Below, in pieces: positions 1-6,025 of a stretch of DNA of 7,964 nucleotides (the first letter of the stretch is position 1; each line of letters opens with the position of its first letter). The DNA comes from QHXN01 sp040509515. Lineage in GTDB: Bacteria; Acidobacteriota; Blastocatellia; Pyrinomonadales; Pyrinomonadaceae. A program made the position numbers and the translations under genes. Where the stretch lies: assembly GCA_040509515.1 (NCBI GenBank), contig JBEVKV010000177.1:1-7964 (forward strand). The letters are read 5' to 3'. Below the pieces are notes generated by a model. The model was not told the origin of the DNA. It searched no databases and worked only from the letters and a program-made list of their open reading frames with translations.

Positions 1-8
1 GACTTCAT
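1..8 (-). CDS. Possible start of a further operon gene, cut by the window edge
   Basis: On the minus strand an ATG at 8-6 is followed by Lys and the window ends. A purine-rich AGGAAAGGA-like ribosome binding site lies about 9 nt upstream (roughly 14-28). The candidate lies about 220 bp downstream of the flavodoxin stop on the same strand, so it could be the fourth gene of the operon. Only two codons are visible, so no product can be named. The call rests on the ribosome binding site and context alone. Confidence 0.3.
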
Positions 9-205
9 ACTGGTTTTTCCTTTCCTTTCTTCAGCCTTCTTCCATGTCTCAGGTTCTTTTCAGAGAACCCCTTCAGTTTCGCCACCGCCGGGCTCACGCC
101 CCAAACAGGTTCCCGACGACGGTGACCCAACCACATGGCGGGCTCTTTATTTCTCCTTGAAGACCTTCCTAAACACGGCGATGGCGGTTACCACGTACAC
201 CTTCC

Positions 206-221
206 TGCCGGCGCGCCGGCA
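206..221. repeat. 16-bp perfect GC palindrome after the flavodoxin gene
   Basis: TGCCGGCGCGCCGGCA is its own reverse complement and sits 4 bp beyond the flavodoxin stop codon. In minus-strand RNA it can fold as a 6-bp stem with a 4-nt loop. No U-tract follows, so it is not a standard Rho-independent terminator. It may protect the 3' end of the upstream message or partly attenuate expression of a gene beyond. The function is inferred. Confidence 0.45.
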
Positions 222-225
222 AGCC

Positions 226-903
226 TTACCGCAGCATCTTTATCTTCCTTAACCAGCTCTCAACCTCTTTTTGTGCTTCCTCCGCCCTCGCTTCTTTGAT
301 GACCAGATATTGTCCATCTCTTTCCACGCCGCCCCGTGTGACGAAGCCTTCCAGAACCGTGCTTTGCGGACAGAGTTCCCTGACCGTCTGAAAACTGCTC
401 CCTTCGCCGTACCCCGCGTTCGTGTTGAACGGGATGACCGTCTTTCCTCTCAGGCTGTATTGGCGCAGGAAACTCTTAACCGGCGGCGGCAGTTGCATCC
501 CCCAGGTCGGGAAGCCCAGGAACACGACGTCGTACTGTTCGATGCGGTCGATCTTCGTCTTCAAAGGCGGCAGGTAGCCGGTCTCATTCTCCCGGGCGAC
601 CTGCTGCACGGTCGCGTTATAGTCGGCGGGGTAAGGCGTCTCCAATTCGAGTGCGACCAGGGCGCCGCCGACCTTCTGGTGGATGAATTCCGCGACCGCC
701 TTAGTGTTGTTGGTTCGGGACAGGTACACGATTAGTACCTTCTTCTCCCCGGTCAGCGGCTGAGCATTCGCGGGGAGTTGCTGCGCGCTGGAACAACCGG
801 ATAGAAGACGGATGATTGTCAAGATCATCAGCGACAGAAAAGTTATGCTTTTCATCGTCCTGAAAACCCCGACACTAGGCCTTCCCGGTGTTCGTAGTTT
901 CAT
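226..903 (-). CDS. Flavodoxin-family lipoprotein
   Basis: A flavodoxin-like fold protein (225 aa) expected to bind FMN and carry electrons. The FMN phosphate loop is visible as SRTNNT at residues 62-67. The second flavin loop is around PTWGMQLPP (132-140), and the third is NTNAGYGEGSSF (160-171). The N-terminus has basic residues, a hydrophobic stretch (about 19-34) and a lipobox ending LLSGC, with Cys37 as the lipidation site. Ser38 would favour the outer membrane under the E. coli sorting rule. I keep the start at 903 because AGGA at 913-916 gives a 9-nt spacing. The in-frame ATG at 855 makes a tidier signal peptide, but its AGGA is only 2 nt away. That ribosome binding site overlaps the TAG of the upstream aldo-keto reductase and the genes are 11 bp apart, so coupled translation is likely. 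The family is related to Pfam Flavodoxin_4. An exported flavodoxin is unusual. Confidence 0.88.
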   Translation of the reverse strand: MKLRTPGRPSVGVFRTMKSITFLSLMILTIIRLLSGCSSAQQLPANAQPLTGEKKVLIVYLSRTNNTKAVAEFIHQKVGGALVALELETPYPADYNATVQQVARENETGYLPPLKTKIDRIEQYDVVFLGFPTWGMQLPPPVKSFLRQYSLRGKTVIPFNTNAGYGEGSSFQTVRELCPQSTVLEGFVTRGGVERDGQYLVIKEARAEEAQKEVESWLRKIKMLR

Positions 904-914
904 AACTTCACTTC

Positions 915-2108
915 CTATTTCTTCGGCGGAGCCTCGACGCCCGAGAAGACCAGCACCGCGTCCGGCAGGCGCTGCCCCTTGACTTCAATCGCCCTAACAG
1001 CCGAGTTCAGCTCCGAGATTTCAGAGGGCGTGAAGAGAACGCCGGCCGCGCCGCTGTTCTCCAGCATGTGAGCCATCACGGTCGTCCCGGGTATCGGCAC
1101 GATCCACGGCTTCTGCGCCATCAGCCACGCGAGCGCGATCTGCCCGGGAGTGGCTTCCTTCCGTTTCGCCCACGTCTTCAGGAACTCTACGAGTTGCAGG
1201 TTGTGCGGCAGATTCTCCGGCGAGAACCGTGACTCTCCCCCGCGGATGTCGCCGGGCGCGAACCGCGTGTTCGCGTCGATCCAGCCGGCGAGGAACTGCA
1301 CGCCGAGCGGGCTCCACGGCACGAAGCCGATTCCAAGCTCCTCGCAGGTCGGGATCACTTCCTTCTCGGGCCCACGCCAGAGCATCGAGTACTCGCTCTG
1401 AACGGCCGTTACGGGCAAAGCCGCATGAGCCCGGCGCAGCGTCTTCAGGCCCATCTCGGAGAGGCCCCAGTGCAGCACCTTTCCCTGGTCCATCAACTCC
1501 TTAACCGCGCCAGCTACGTCTTCGATAGGCACTTCAGGGTCGACCCGGTGCTGATAGAGGAGGTCGATGCGATCCGTGTTCAGGCGTCGCAACATGCCCT
1601 CGACTACGCGCTTGATGTGAGCCGGCTTGCTATTCAGGCCGGGGAGGCGTTGGCCGGTCTGCTGGTCGATGTTCCAGCCGAACTTTGACGTGATCACGAC
1701 CTTGTTGCGGAACGGTGCGACGCTCTCACCCAGGATACGCTCGCACTCGAAAGGTCCGTAAGCCTCGGCCGTGTCAAAGAACGTGACGCCGCGGTCGAAG
1801 GCCGCGCGGATGACGTTAATCATCTCCGGACGGTACGGCACGGTCGTCTCATACTTGCGGCTCATGTTCTGAACGCCCAGCCCGACCGACGAGACCTCCA
1901 GCTTGCCCAGCCTTCTTCGCCCGACCGAAGAATTGGCGGCTCCCTTCGCATCATTCCGCCTTCCGGTCTGGGCGCTCGCCTGATTCTGCGAAGCCGCCAG
2001 AGCGAGTGAGCCGGCGGCCGCAAAGAGCGTCCTGACGATAAAGCCACGCCGGTTAGTGCCGGCATTTTCCTGATCCTCAGATTTATTTATTTCCTTCATC
2101 TCTTTCAT
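915..2108 (-). CDS. Tat-exported aldo/keto reductase
   Basis: An aldo-keto reductase (397 aa) with a (beta/alpha)8-barrel from about residue 63, preceded by an export signal. The twin-arginine motif is TNRRGFIV (18-25), followed by an Ala/Leu-rich hydrophobic stretch (28-39) and an ASA cleavage site (44-46). The catalytic tetrad is complete: Asp112, Tyr117, Lys142 and His187 (YQHRVDPEVP). It would reduce an aldehyde or ketone with NAD(P)H, but outside the cytoplasm. In the cofactor segment, IPGTTVMAHMLEN (339-351), the Arg that usually contacts the NADPH 2'-phosphate is His347, whereas the paralogue at 4766-5761 keeps Arg. The start at 2108 has AGGTG 4 nt upstream. The gene lies 67 bp after the DkgA-like reductase and 11 bp before the flavodoxin, so all three are probably one operon. 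The substrate is unknown. A Tat-exported protein normally folds in the cytoplasm and could leave with its cofactor bound. Confidence 0.92.
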   Translation of the reverse strand: MKEMKEINKSEDQENAGTNRRGFIVRTLFAAAGSLALAASQNQASAQTGRRNDAKGAANSSVGRRRLGKLEVSSVGLGVQNMSRKYETTVPYRPEMINVIRAAFDRGVTFFDTAEAYGPFECERILGESVAPFRNKVVITSKFGWNIDQQTGQRLPGLNSKPAHIKRVVEGMLRRLNTDRIDLLYQHRVDPEVPIEDVAGAVKELMDQGKVLHWGLSEMGLKTLRRAHAALPVTAVQSEYSMLWRGPEKEVIPTCEELGIGFVPWSPLGVQFLAGWIDANTRFAPGDIRGGESRFSPENLPHNLQLVEFLKTWAKRKEATPGQIALAWLMAQKPWIVPIPGTTVMAHMLENSGAAGVLFTPSEISELNSAVRAIEVKGQRLPDAVLVFSGVEAPPKK

Positions 2109-2175
2109 GCTTCACCTGTTCAATCTCTTTTCTTCAGCACTTCCTTCGCGTCCTTCAACCGCGGCGGCGGCAGTC

Positions 2176-3027
2176 TTAGGTATTCCGGTTTGCTTCGCCC
2201 AACATCTTCACCATCTTCGGGTCGCGGTGGTCGAAAAAGAGGCTCTGCTTCGTGTCCAATGTGGCAATGGCGGCCATGTCATCGGCGCTCAGCTCGAAGT
2301 CGAAGACGTTGAAATTCTCGACGATCCTTTCCTTCCGCACCGACTTCGGGATGGCGACAACGTCTCTTTGTGTCAGCCAGCGCAGGATCACTTGTGCGAC
2401 GCTCTTCTTGTACTTGCCGGCCATGGAGAGCAGAACCTCGTTCTTGAAAATGTTGTTCTTGCCTTCGGCGAACGGCCCCCAAGACTCTATCTGGATGCTG
2501 TACTCCCGCATGAACTGTTGGGCCTCGACCTGCTGATTGAAGGGATGCGTCTCGACCTGATTGACCGCGGGCACCACCTCGTTGTGGACGATCAAATCCA
2601 TCAGCCGGTCGGGGTGGAAGTTGCTGACGCCTATCGCCCTGACCTTGCCTTCCTTGTACAGCTCCTCCATCGCGCGCCATGAGCCGTACACGTCGCCGTA
2701 GGGCTGATGGATCAGGTACAGGTCGAGGTAGTCCAGTTGCAGACGCTGTAAAGACCTCTCGAAAGCCTTCTTCGCGCTTTCGTAGCCTGCGTCTGAGACC
2801 CAGAGTTTGGTCGTGACGAAGACCTCCTCCCTCGCCACGCCGCTTCTTTTAATCGCCCTGCCGACCGCCTCCTCGTTCCCGTAAGCGGCGGCGGTGTCGA
2901 GCAGCCGGTAGCCTGTCTGTAGAGCCTCGTAGACCACCCTCTCACACTCCTCGGCGTCAGGTATCTGGAAGACTCCGAACCCCGGCATCGGCATCTCCAC
3001 ACCGTTATTCAGCACAACGTTTTTCAT
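2176..3027 (-). CDS. Aldo/keto reductase, DkgA / glyoxal reductase type
   Basis: A cytoplasmic NADPH-dependent aldo-keto reductase (283 aa) of the group holding E. coli DkgA (2,5-diketo-D-gluconate reductase, also active on methylglyoxal) and Bacillus YvgN (glyoxal reductase). The tetrad is Asp44 and Tyr49 (LLDTAAAYGNEEAVG), Lys74 and His107 (YLIHQPYGD). The cofactor segment IPKSVRKERIVEN (226-238) has the Lys228, Ser229 and Arg234 typical of NADPH binding. There is no signal peptide. Length is normal for the family. An AGGGGA ribosome binding site lies 3 nt before the ATG. It is the first gene of the minus-strand operon and diverges from the YqhC-like regulator. In E. coli, YqhC activates dkgA with yqhD in response to aldehydes such as glyoxal and furfural, so similar control is inferred. 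The exact substrate cannot be read from sequence, so no gene symbol is given. Confidence 0.92.
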   Translation of the reverse strand: MKNVVLNNGVEMPMPGFGVFQIPDAEECERVVYEALQTGYRLLDTAAAYGNEEAVGRAIKRSGVAREEVFVTTKLWVSDAGYESAKKAFERSLQRLQLDYLDLYLIHQPYGDVYGSWRAMEELYKEGKVRAIGVSNFHPDRLMDLIVHNEVVPAVNQVETHPFNQQVEAQQFMREYSIQIESWGPFAEGKNNIFKNEVLLSMAGKYKKSVAQVILRWLTQRDVVAIPKSVRKERIVENFNVFDFELSADDMAAIATLDTKQSLFFDHRDPKMVKMLGEANRNT

Positions 3028-3256
3028 GACTCCCCTTCCGTCTCACCCGAGGCGCCGCCGGCCGCGCTCACCTTAACTTTCTCCAAACACCTTTCAATCT
3101 CGCCGGCAGTTATTTTCTGTGCCCTAATGATTTAGTGTGATTCTAGGGGCGCTGAGACACAAAGCGGTATGACGATAGTCGAGAATAATTGTACGTTCCT
3201 GCAAAACTTCCGCGCGCGGCGTTCCCGAGTGGGTAAGAAGGAGCTAAGATGAGTTC
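3028..3256. promoter_or_regulatory. Divergent promoter region between reductase operon and AraC regulator
   Basis: This 229-bp gap is the only place from which both the reductase operon (minus) and the regulator (plus) can be driven. The middle (about 3100-3200) is clearly more AT-rich than the flanking genes. A candidate minus-strand promoter is TTGAAA (3092-3097) and TAAGGT (3070-3075) with a 16-bp spacer; another -10-like TAGAAT is at 3140-3145. A small inverted repeat CTAA/TTAG lies at 3124-3135. By analogy with YqhC the AraC protein may bind here, but I cannot point to a convincing operator. Confidence 0.5.
3070..3097 (-). promoter_or_regulatory. Candidate promoter of the reductase/flavodoxin operon
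   Basis: The minus strand reads TTGAAA, 16 bp, TAAGGT. The -35 matches the consensus at five of six positions and the -10 at three of six, including the second A and final T. A weak -10 is common where an AraC activator is needed. The site leaves a leader of about 40 nt before the ATG at 3027. This is inspection only. Confidence 0.3.
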
Positions 3257-3260
3257 ATGA
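3238..3260 (+). promoter_or_regulatory. Ribosome binding site with three-codon minimal ORF overlapping the regulator start
   Basis: AAGGAG at 3238-3243 is 5 nt from an ATG at 3249, the best spacing available, but that ATG opens only ATG-AGT-TCA-TGA (Met-Ser-Ser-stop). Its TGA at 3258-3260 overlaps the ATG of the AraC regulator at 3257. From the regulator's ATG the same site is 13 nt away, which is too long to be good. In the regulator frame there is a TAA at 3245-3247, so no longer in-frame start exists. Translation of the regulator may depend on reinitiation after the minimal ORF. Confidence 0.5.
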
Positions 3261-4207
3261 ACAGTAGAGAAGCTAAACGCGAGACGCAGAGGGTGCAGAG
3301 CAACAGGGAGGAGCTGCTTGAGCGTATGGCGCGGGCACTCCCCGGGGACGGGGCACGCGAGGCGTTAGACGGCCTCTTCCTCGCCCGCCTGACTAAGCCG
3401 ACGGAGTCGCCGCTCGCCCTCTACCAGCCCGCCCTCTGCTTCGTCGTTCAGGGCGGCAAGCAGGTGCTGGTGGGGGAGGAAGTCCTCTGGTACGACCCGG
3501 GCCATTACCTCCTGTTCACAGTTGACCTGCCGGTCGTCTTCCGTGTGGAGGAGGCGTCGGAGGAGCGGCCCTACTTCGGCATGAGGCTCGACCTCGACCC
3601 GGTGCTCGTCGCCTCGGTTATGTTGGAGGCCGGTGCCGAGACACGGAAGGGTGACGCCAGCATCAAGGCGATAGGCGTTAACACCATAGACGCGGAACTG
3701 CTCGACGCGGTCGTCAGGCTCGTCAGGCTCGCCGATAAGCCCGGCGAGCAGAGGATACTCGCGCCGCTCGTCAAGCGGGAGATCGTCTACCGGCTCTTGG
3801 CCGGGGGAGAGGGCGCGCGCCTCGGACACCTCGTGGCTTCATCGAGGGGAGACACGCGCCGCATCTCAAGGGCCATCGGGCGTCTTCGCGAGCACTACAA
3901 CGAACCGCTTAAAATCGAAGAGGTCGCGCGCGAGTTGGGGATGAGCGTCTCGGGCTTCCACCACCACTTCAAGTCGGTCACCTCGATGAGCCCCCTGCAA
4001 TTCCAGAAGCAGATACGGCTGCAGGAGGCGCGCCGCCTGATGCTCGGCGAAGAGTTGGACGCGGCGAGCGCGGGCCACCGCGTGGGCTACGAAGACCCGG
4101 CCTATTTCAGCCGCGACTACAAGAAGCTGTTCGGCGCGCCGCCGCAGCGCGACATCGCCAGACTGCGCGGCAGCCTCGAACCCGCAGGCGCCCCGGCGAG
4201 GGTCTGA
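3257..4207 (+). CDS. AraC-family transcriptional regulator, YqhC-like
   Basis: A 316-aa regulator with the N-terminal AraC_N sensing domain (about 35-190) and a C-terminal AraC DNA-binding domain with two helix-turn-helix units. The first runs about 219-240 (IEEVARELGMSVSGFHHHFK) and the second about 268-292 (AGHRVGYEDPAYFSRDYKKL). The segment MSVSGFHHHFKSVTSMSPLQ closely resembles the matching part of E. coli YqhC, as I recall it, and the domain layout is the same. YqhC activates dkgA and yqhD in response to short or aromatic aldehydes; here the divergent DkgA-like gene makes the same role likely. There is an alternative start at Met24 (3326). The first 24 residues are charged and lie outside the domain, so the true start is slightly uncertain. 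The stop codon touches the edge of the alcohol dehydrogenase remnant. Confidence 0.92.
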   Translation: MNSREAKRETQRVQSNREELLERMARALPGDGAREALDGLFLARLTKPTESPLALYQPALCFVVQGGKQVLVGEEVLWYDPGHYLLFTVDLPVVFRVEEASEERPYFGMRLDLDPVLVASVMLEAGAETRKGDASIKAIGVNTIDAELLDAVVRLVRLADKPGEQRILAPLVKREIVYRLLAGGEGARLGHLVASSRGDTRRISRAIGRLREHYNEPLKIEEVARELGMSVSGFHHHFKSVTSMSPLQFQKQIRLQEARRLMLGEELDAASAGHRVGYEDPAYFSRDYKKLFGAPPQRDIARLRGSLEPAGAPARV

Positions 4208-4664
4208 TGCTCAGCGCCGTGAGCGTGGACTCCCCATGCCCGACGCATTCGAGGACGGAGTGGGCGCCTAAGCCGCCGGTCAGCTCGCGCACGCGCTCGA
4301 TTGCCTCGTCTCCGCGCTCGCTCACCACGTCCGTCGCGCCGAAGTCCCTCGCCAGAGCGATGCGGTCGGGGTGGCGGCCGAGGCTGATGATCTGCTCCGC
4401 GCCGAGCCTCCGAGCCGCAATCACGCCGCACAGGCCGACCGCGCCGTCGCCGACGACCGCCACGATCCTGCCGGGGCCGACCTTGGCGGCGAGCGCCGCG
4501 TGGTGGCCTGTCCCCATCACGTCCGAGAGCGTGAGGAGCGACGGCATCAGCGCGTCGTCTCTGCCAACGGGAAGGGCTACGAGCGTCCCGTCCGCCTGCG
4601 GGACACGCACCGCCTCGCCCTGCCCGCCGTCGAGCTCGATGTCGTGCCCGGGCGCGCAGCATTC
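4208..4664 (-). pseudogene. Internal fragment of a zinc-type alcohol dehydrogenase
   Basis: The minus strand encodes an open stretch matching the middle of medium-chain (zinc-type) alcohol dehydrogenases. It begins around APGHDIELDGGQGEAVRVP, runs through the hinge segment LLTLSDVMGTGHHAAL and the Rossmann nucleotide motif VVGDGAVGLCG, and stops at ECVGHGESTLTALSI. The frame runs on beyond 4208, but there it is antisense to the AraC gene and loses family resemblance. Both ends are gone: the N-terminal half with the catalytic zinc ligands (the early Cys and the GHE motif) and the C-terminal substrate part. About 150 of some 340-350 residues remain. An annotation tool might call a GTG start at 4610, but the product could not be a working dehydrogenase. 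There is no internal stop, so decay by deletion seems recent. It lies beyond a terminator on its own strand. Confidence 0.8.
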
Positions 4665-4720
4665 ATCAATCGACCTCCCCGAAGACCTTAACTTCGTACA
4701 TGGCTTTATGCCCCCGTGTG

Positions 4721-4763
4721 AAAAATGTGCCGGTTAACTTTTATTCGGCCTTTAACCCGGCAC
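4721..4763 (-). terminator. Rho-independent terminator of the third aldo/keto reductase
   Basis: Read on the minus strand, GTGCCGGGTTAA (4763-4752), a 14-nt loop, TTAACCGGCAC (4737-4727) form an 11-bp stem with a single-base bulge, followed by ATTTTT (4726-4721). It starts 2 nt after the reductase stop codon. The stem, near-adjacent U-tract and position fit an intrinsic terminator. The inverted repeat alone could suggest a transposon end, but the T-tract and placement argue against that. Confidence 0.85.
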
Positions 4764-4765
4764 GC

Positions 4766-5761
4766 TCAGCGGCCCACCATGCGCTCCAGGTGTTCCGGGT
4801 ACCGTGCGCCCTGCACGTTGATCTCCGAGGCGGCGCTGTCTATCTCGCGGAGGTCGTCCGGCGTCAACTCGATTTCAGCCGCCCCCAGATTCTCCTCCAG
4901 GCGATGCAACTTCGTGGTGCCCGGAATCGGCGCGATCCACGGCTTCTGCGCCAGCAACCATGCCAACGCGATCTGAGCCGGAGTCGCGTTCTTCTGCCCG
5001 GCCATCCTGCCGAGCAGATCGACCACGGCCTGATTCGCCTTCCGAGCCTCGGGCGTAAAGCGCGGGACGATGTTGCGGAAGTCCGTGCTGTCGAACGTCG
5101 TGTTCTCGTCGATCTTGCCCGTCAGGAAGCCCTTGCCGAGCGGGCTGAACGGGACGAAGCCGATGCCGAGTTCTTCGAGCGTCGGGATGATCTCCTCCTC
5201 GGGCTGCCTCCACCAGAGCGAGTACTCGCTCTGGAGCGCGGCGACCGGCTGGACGGCGTGCGCGCGGCGGATCGTCTGCGCGCCCGCTTCCGACAGGCCG
5301 AAGTGCTTCACCTTGCCCGCCTGAATCAAATCTTTCACCGCGCCCGCCACGTCCTCGACGGGCACTTCCGGGTCGACGCGGTGCTGGTAGTAGAGGTCGA
5401 TGGCGTCAACCCTCAGCCGCTTGAGCGAGCCCTCGACCACCTGCTTGATGTGCTCCGGCCGGCTGTCTAAAGCGCTCCAGCGTGTCTCACCCTCCGTGGC
5501 GGGTCTGAAGCCGAATTTGGTGGCTATCACCACCTGCCCGCGGAAAGGCTCCAGCGCCTCGCCCACAAGTTCTTCATTCGCCAGCGGCCCGTAGATTTCG
5601 GCGGTGTCGAAGAACGTCACGCCGCGTTCGACGGCCGCGCGGATCAGTGCAATCGCCTCCTGCCTGTCCGTCGCCGGGCCGTACGAGAAGCTCAGCCCCA
5701 TGCAGCCGAGCCCGAGGGCCGACACTTCCAAATCGCTATTTCCGAGTTTGCGCTTCTGCAT
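4766..5761 (-). CDS. Aldo/keto reductase, cytoplasmic
   Basis: A complete aldo-keto reductase (331 aa) with no signal peptide. The N-terminus MQKRKLGNSDLEVSALGLG is typical of the family branch often labelled aldo/keto reductase or YajO/AKR13-like. The tetrad is Asp52, Tyr57, Lys82 and His127 (YYQHRVDPEVP). The cofactor segment IPGTTKLHRLEEN (279-291) keeps Arg287 at the position that contacts the NADPH 2'-phosphate. It is clearly a paralogue of the Tat-exported enzyme, sharing long runs such as LALAWLL/AQKPWI and ELGIGFVP, and is more distant from the DkgA-like enzyme. AGAGGGG lies 11 nt before the ATG. It appears to be transcribed alone and ends at the terminator at 4721-4763. The substrate is unknown; general aldehyde or ketone reduction is the safe call. 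Confidence 0.92.
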   Translation of the reverse strand: MQKRKLGNSDLEVSALGLGCMGLSFSYGPATDRQEAIALIRAAVERGVTFFDTAEIYGPLANEELVGEALEPFRGQVVIATKFGFRPATEGETRWSALDSRPEHIKQVVEGSLKRLRVDAIDLYYQHRVDPEVPVEDVAGAVKDLIQAGKVKHFGLSEAGAQTIRRAHAVQPVAALQSEYSLWWRQPEEEIIPTLEELGIGFVPFSPLGKGFLTGKIDENTTFDSTDFRNIVPRFTPEARKANQAVVDLLGRMAGQKNATPAQIALAWLLAQKPWIAPIPGTTKLHRLEENLGAAEIELTPDDLREIDSAASEINVQGARYPEHLERMVGR

Positions 5762-5800
5762 TTTCTAATTCACCCCTCTCAGTCAAATTGTGAAGCCAAT

Positions 5801-6013
5801 CTACTCCGCGTTCGCGCCGCTGTCGTTCGCGCTCTTGCTCGACCTGTGGCGATGTTGCTCTAAACCGCGGGCCCGCGGCGCGGGAGGGCGACGGTCGCTA
5901 CAACCTCGCGGCTGTAGCACGTCACCTCGAACGCTCATCAGCAGCGTCAACGTCCGCGGCGTAATGCTCACCTGCGCGCGGACGTCTTCGAGGCGCGAGA
6001 GTGTAACCCTCAT
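5801..6013 (-). CDS. Hypothetical short ORF after the oxidase remnant
   Basis: A 70-codon ORF that I do not recognise. It starts 12 bp after the stop of the molybdenum-oxidase remnant and has a strong AGGGGAGGG ribosome binding site just before the ATG, as expected for the next gene of a former operon. The first 30 residues (MRVTLSRLEDVRAQVSITPR onward) look like ordinary protein. From about residue 35 the sequence turns into Arg, Pro and Ser-rich text over GC palindromes, which looks non-coding. The best reading is the true start of a lost gene, truncated and run into unrelated DNA. In E. coli the gene after paoC is paoD, but no XdhC-like motif is seen here. Confidence 0.3.
   Translation of the reverse strand: MRVTLSRLEDVRAQVSITPRTLTLLMSVRGDVLQPRGCSDRRPPAPRARGLEQHRHRSSKSANDSGANAE
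5865..5918. repeat. Two adjacent palindromic elements
   Basis: CCGCGGGCCCGCGG (5865-5878) is a perfect 14-bp palindrome. About 20 bp on, GCTACA (5897-5902) and TGTAGC (5913-5918) form a 6-bp stem that can extend by a CC/GG pair across one mismatch. Neither is followed by a T-tract. They lie inside the doubtful 5801-6013 ORF and weaken its coding case. They could be a breakpoint or structured remnant; no function is assigned. Confidence 0.4.
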
Positions 6014-6025
6014 AAGCCCTCCCCT

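Noticed and set aside
52..69. GGTTCT/AGAACC 6-bp inverted repeat near the left edge
   Set aside because: Short stem with no T-tract on either strand and no regulator context; it could be chance.
145..205. Short minus-strand frame ending YVVTAIAVFRKVFKEK and a stop, resembling a protein tail
   Set aside because: Only about 20 codons, closed upstream by a stop inside the flavodoxin gene, no credible start; it could be a trace of a lost gene but cannot be supported.
4107..4207. Extension of the alcohol dehydrogenase frame into the AraC gene
   Set aside because: The frame stays open, but the residues become Arg/Ala-rich and lose family resemblance; it is antisense to a well-supported regulator.
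4677..4701. Short minus-strand peptide MYEVKVFGEVD followed by stops as the original start of the alcohol dehydrogenase
   Set aside because: It is in a different frame from the remnant and too short to align; the resemblance to a dehydrogenase N-terminus is not convincing.
4727..4763. Inverted repeat as a transposon end
   Set aside because: A T-tract on the minus strand and placement 2 nt after a stop codon fit a terminator; no transposase or target duplication is seen.
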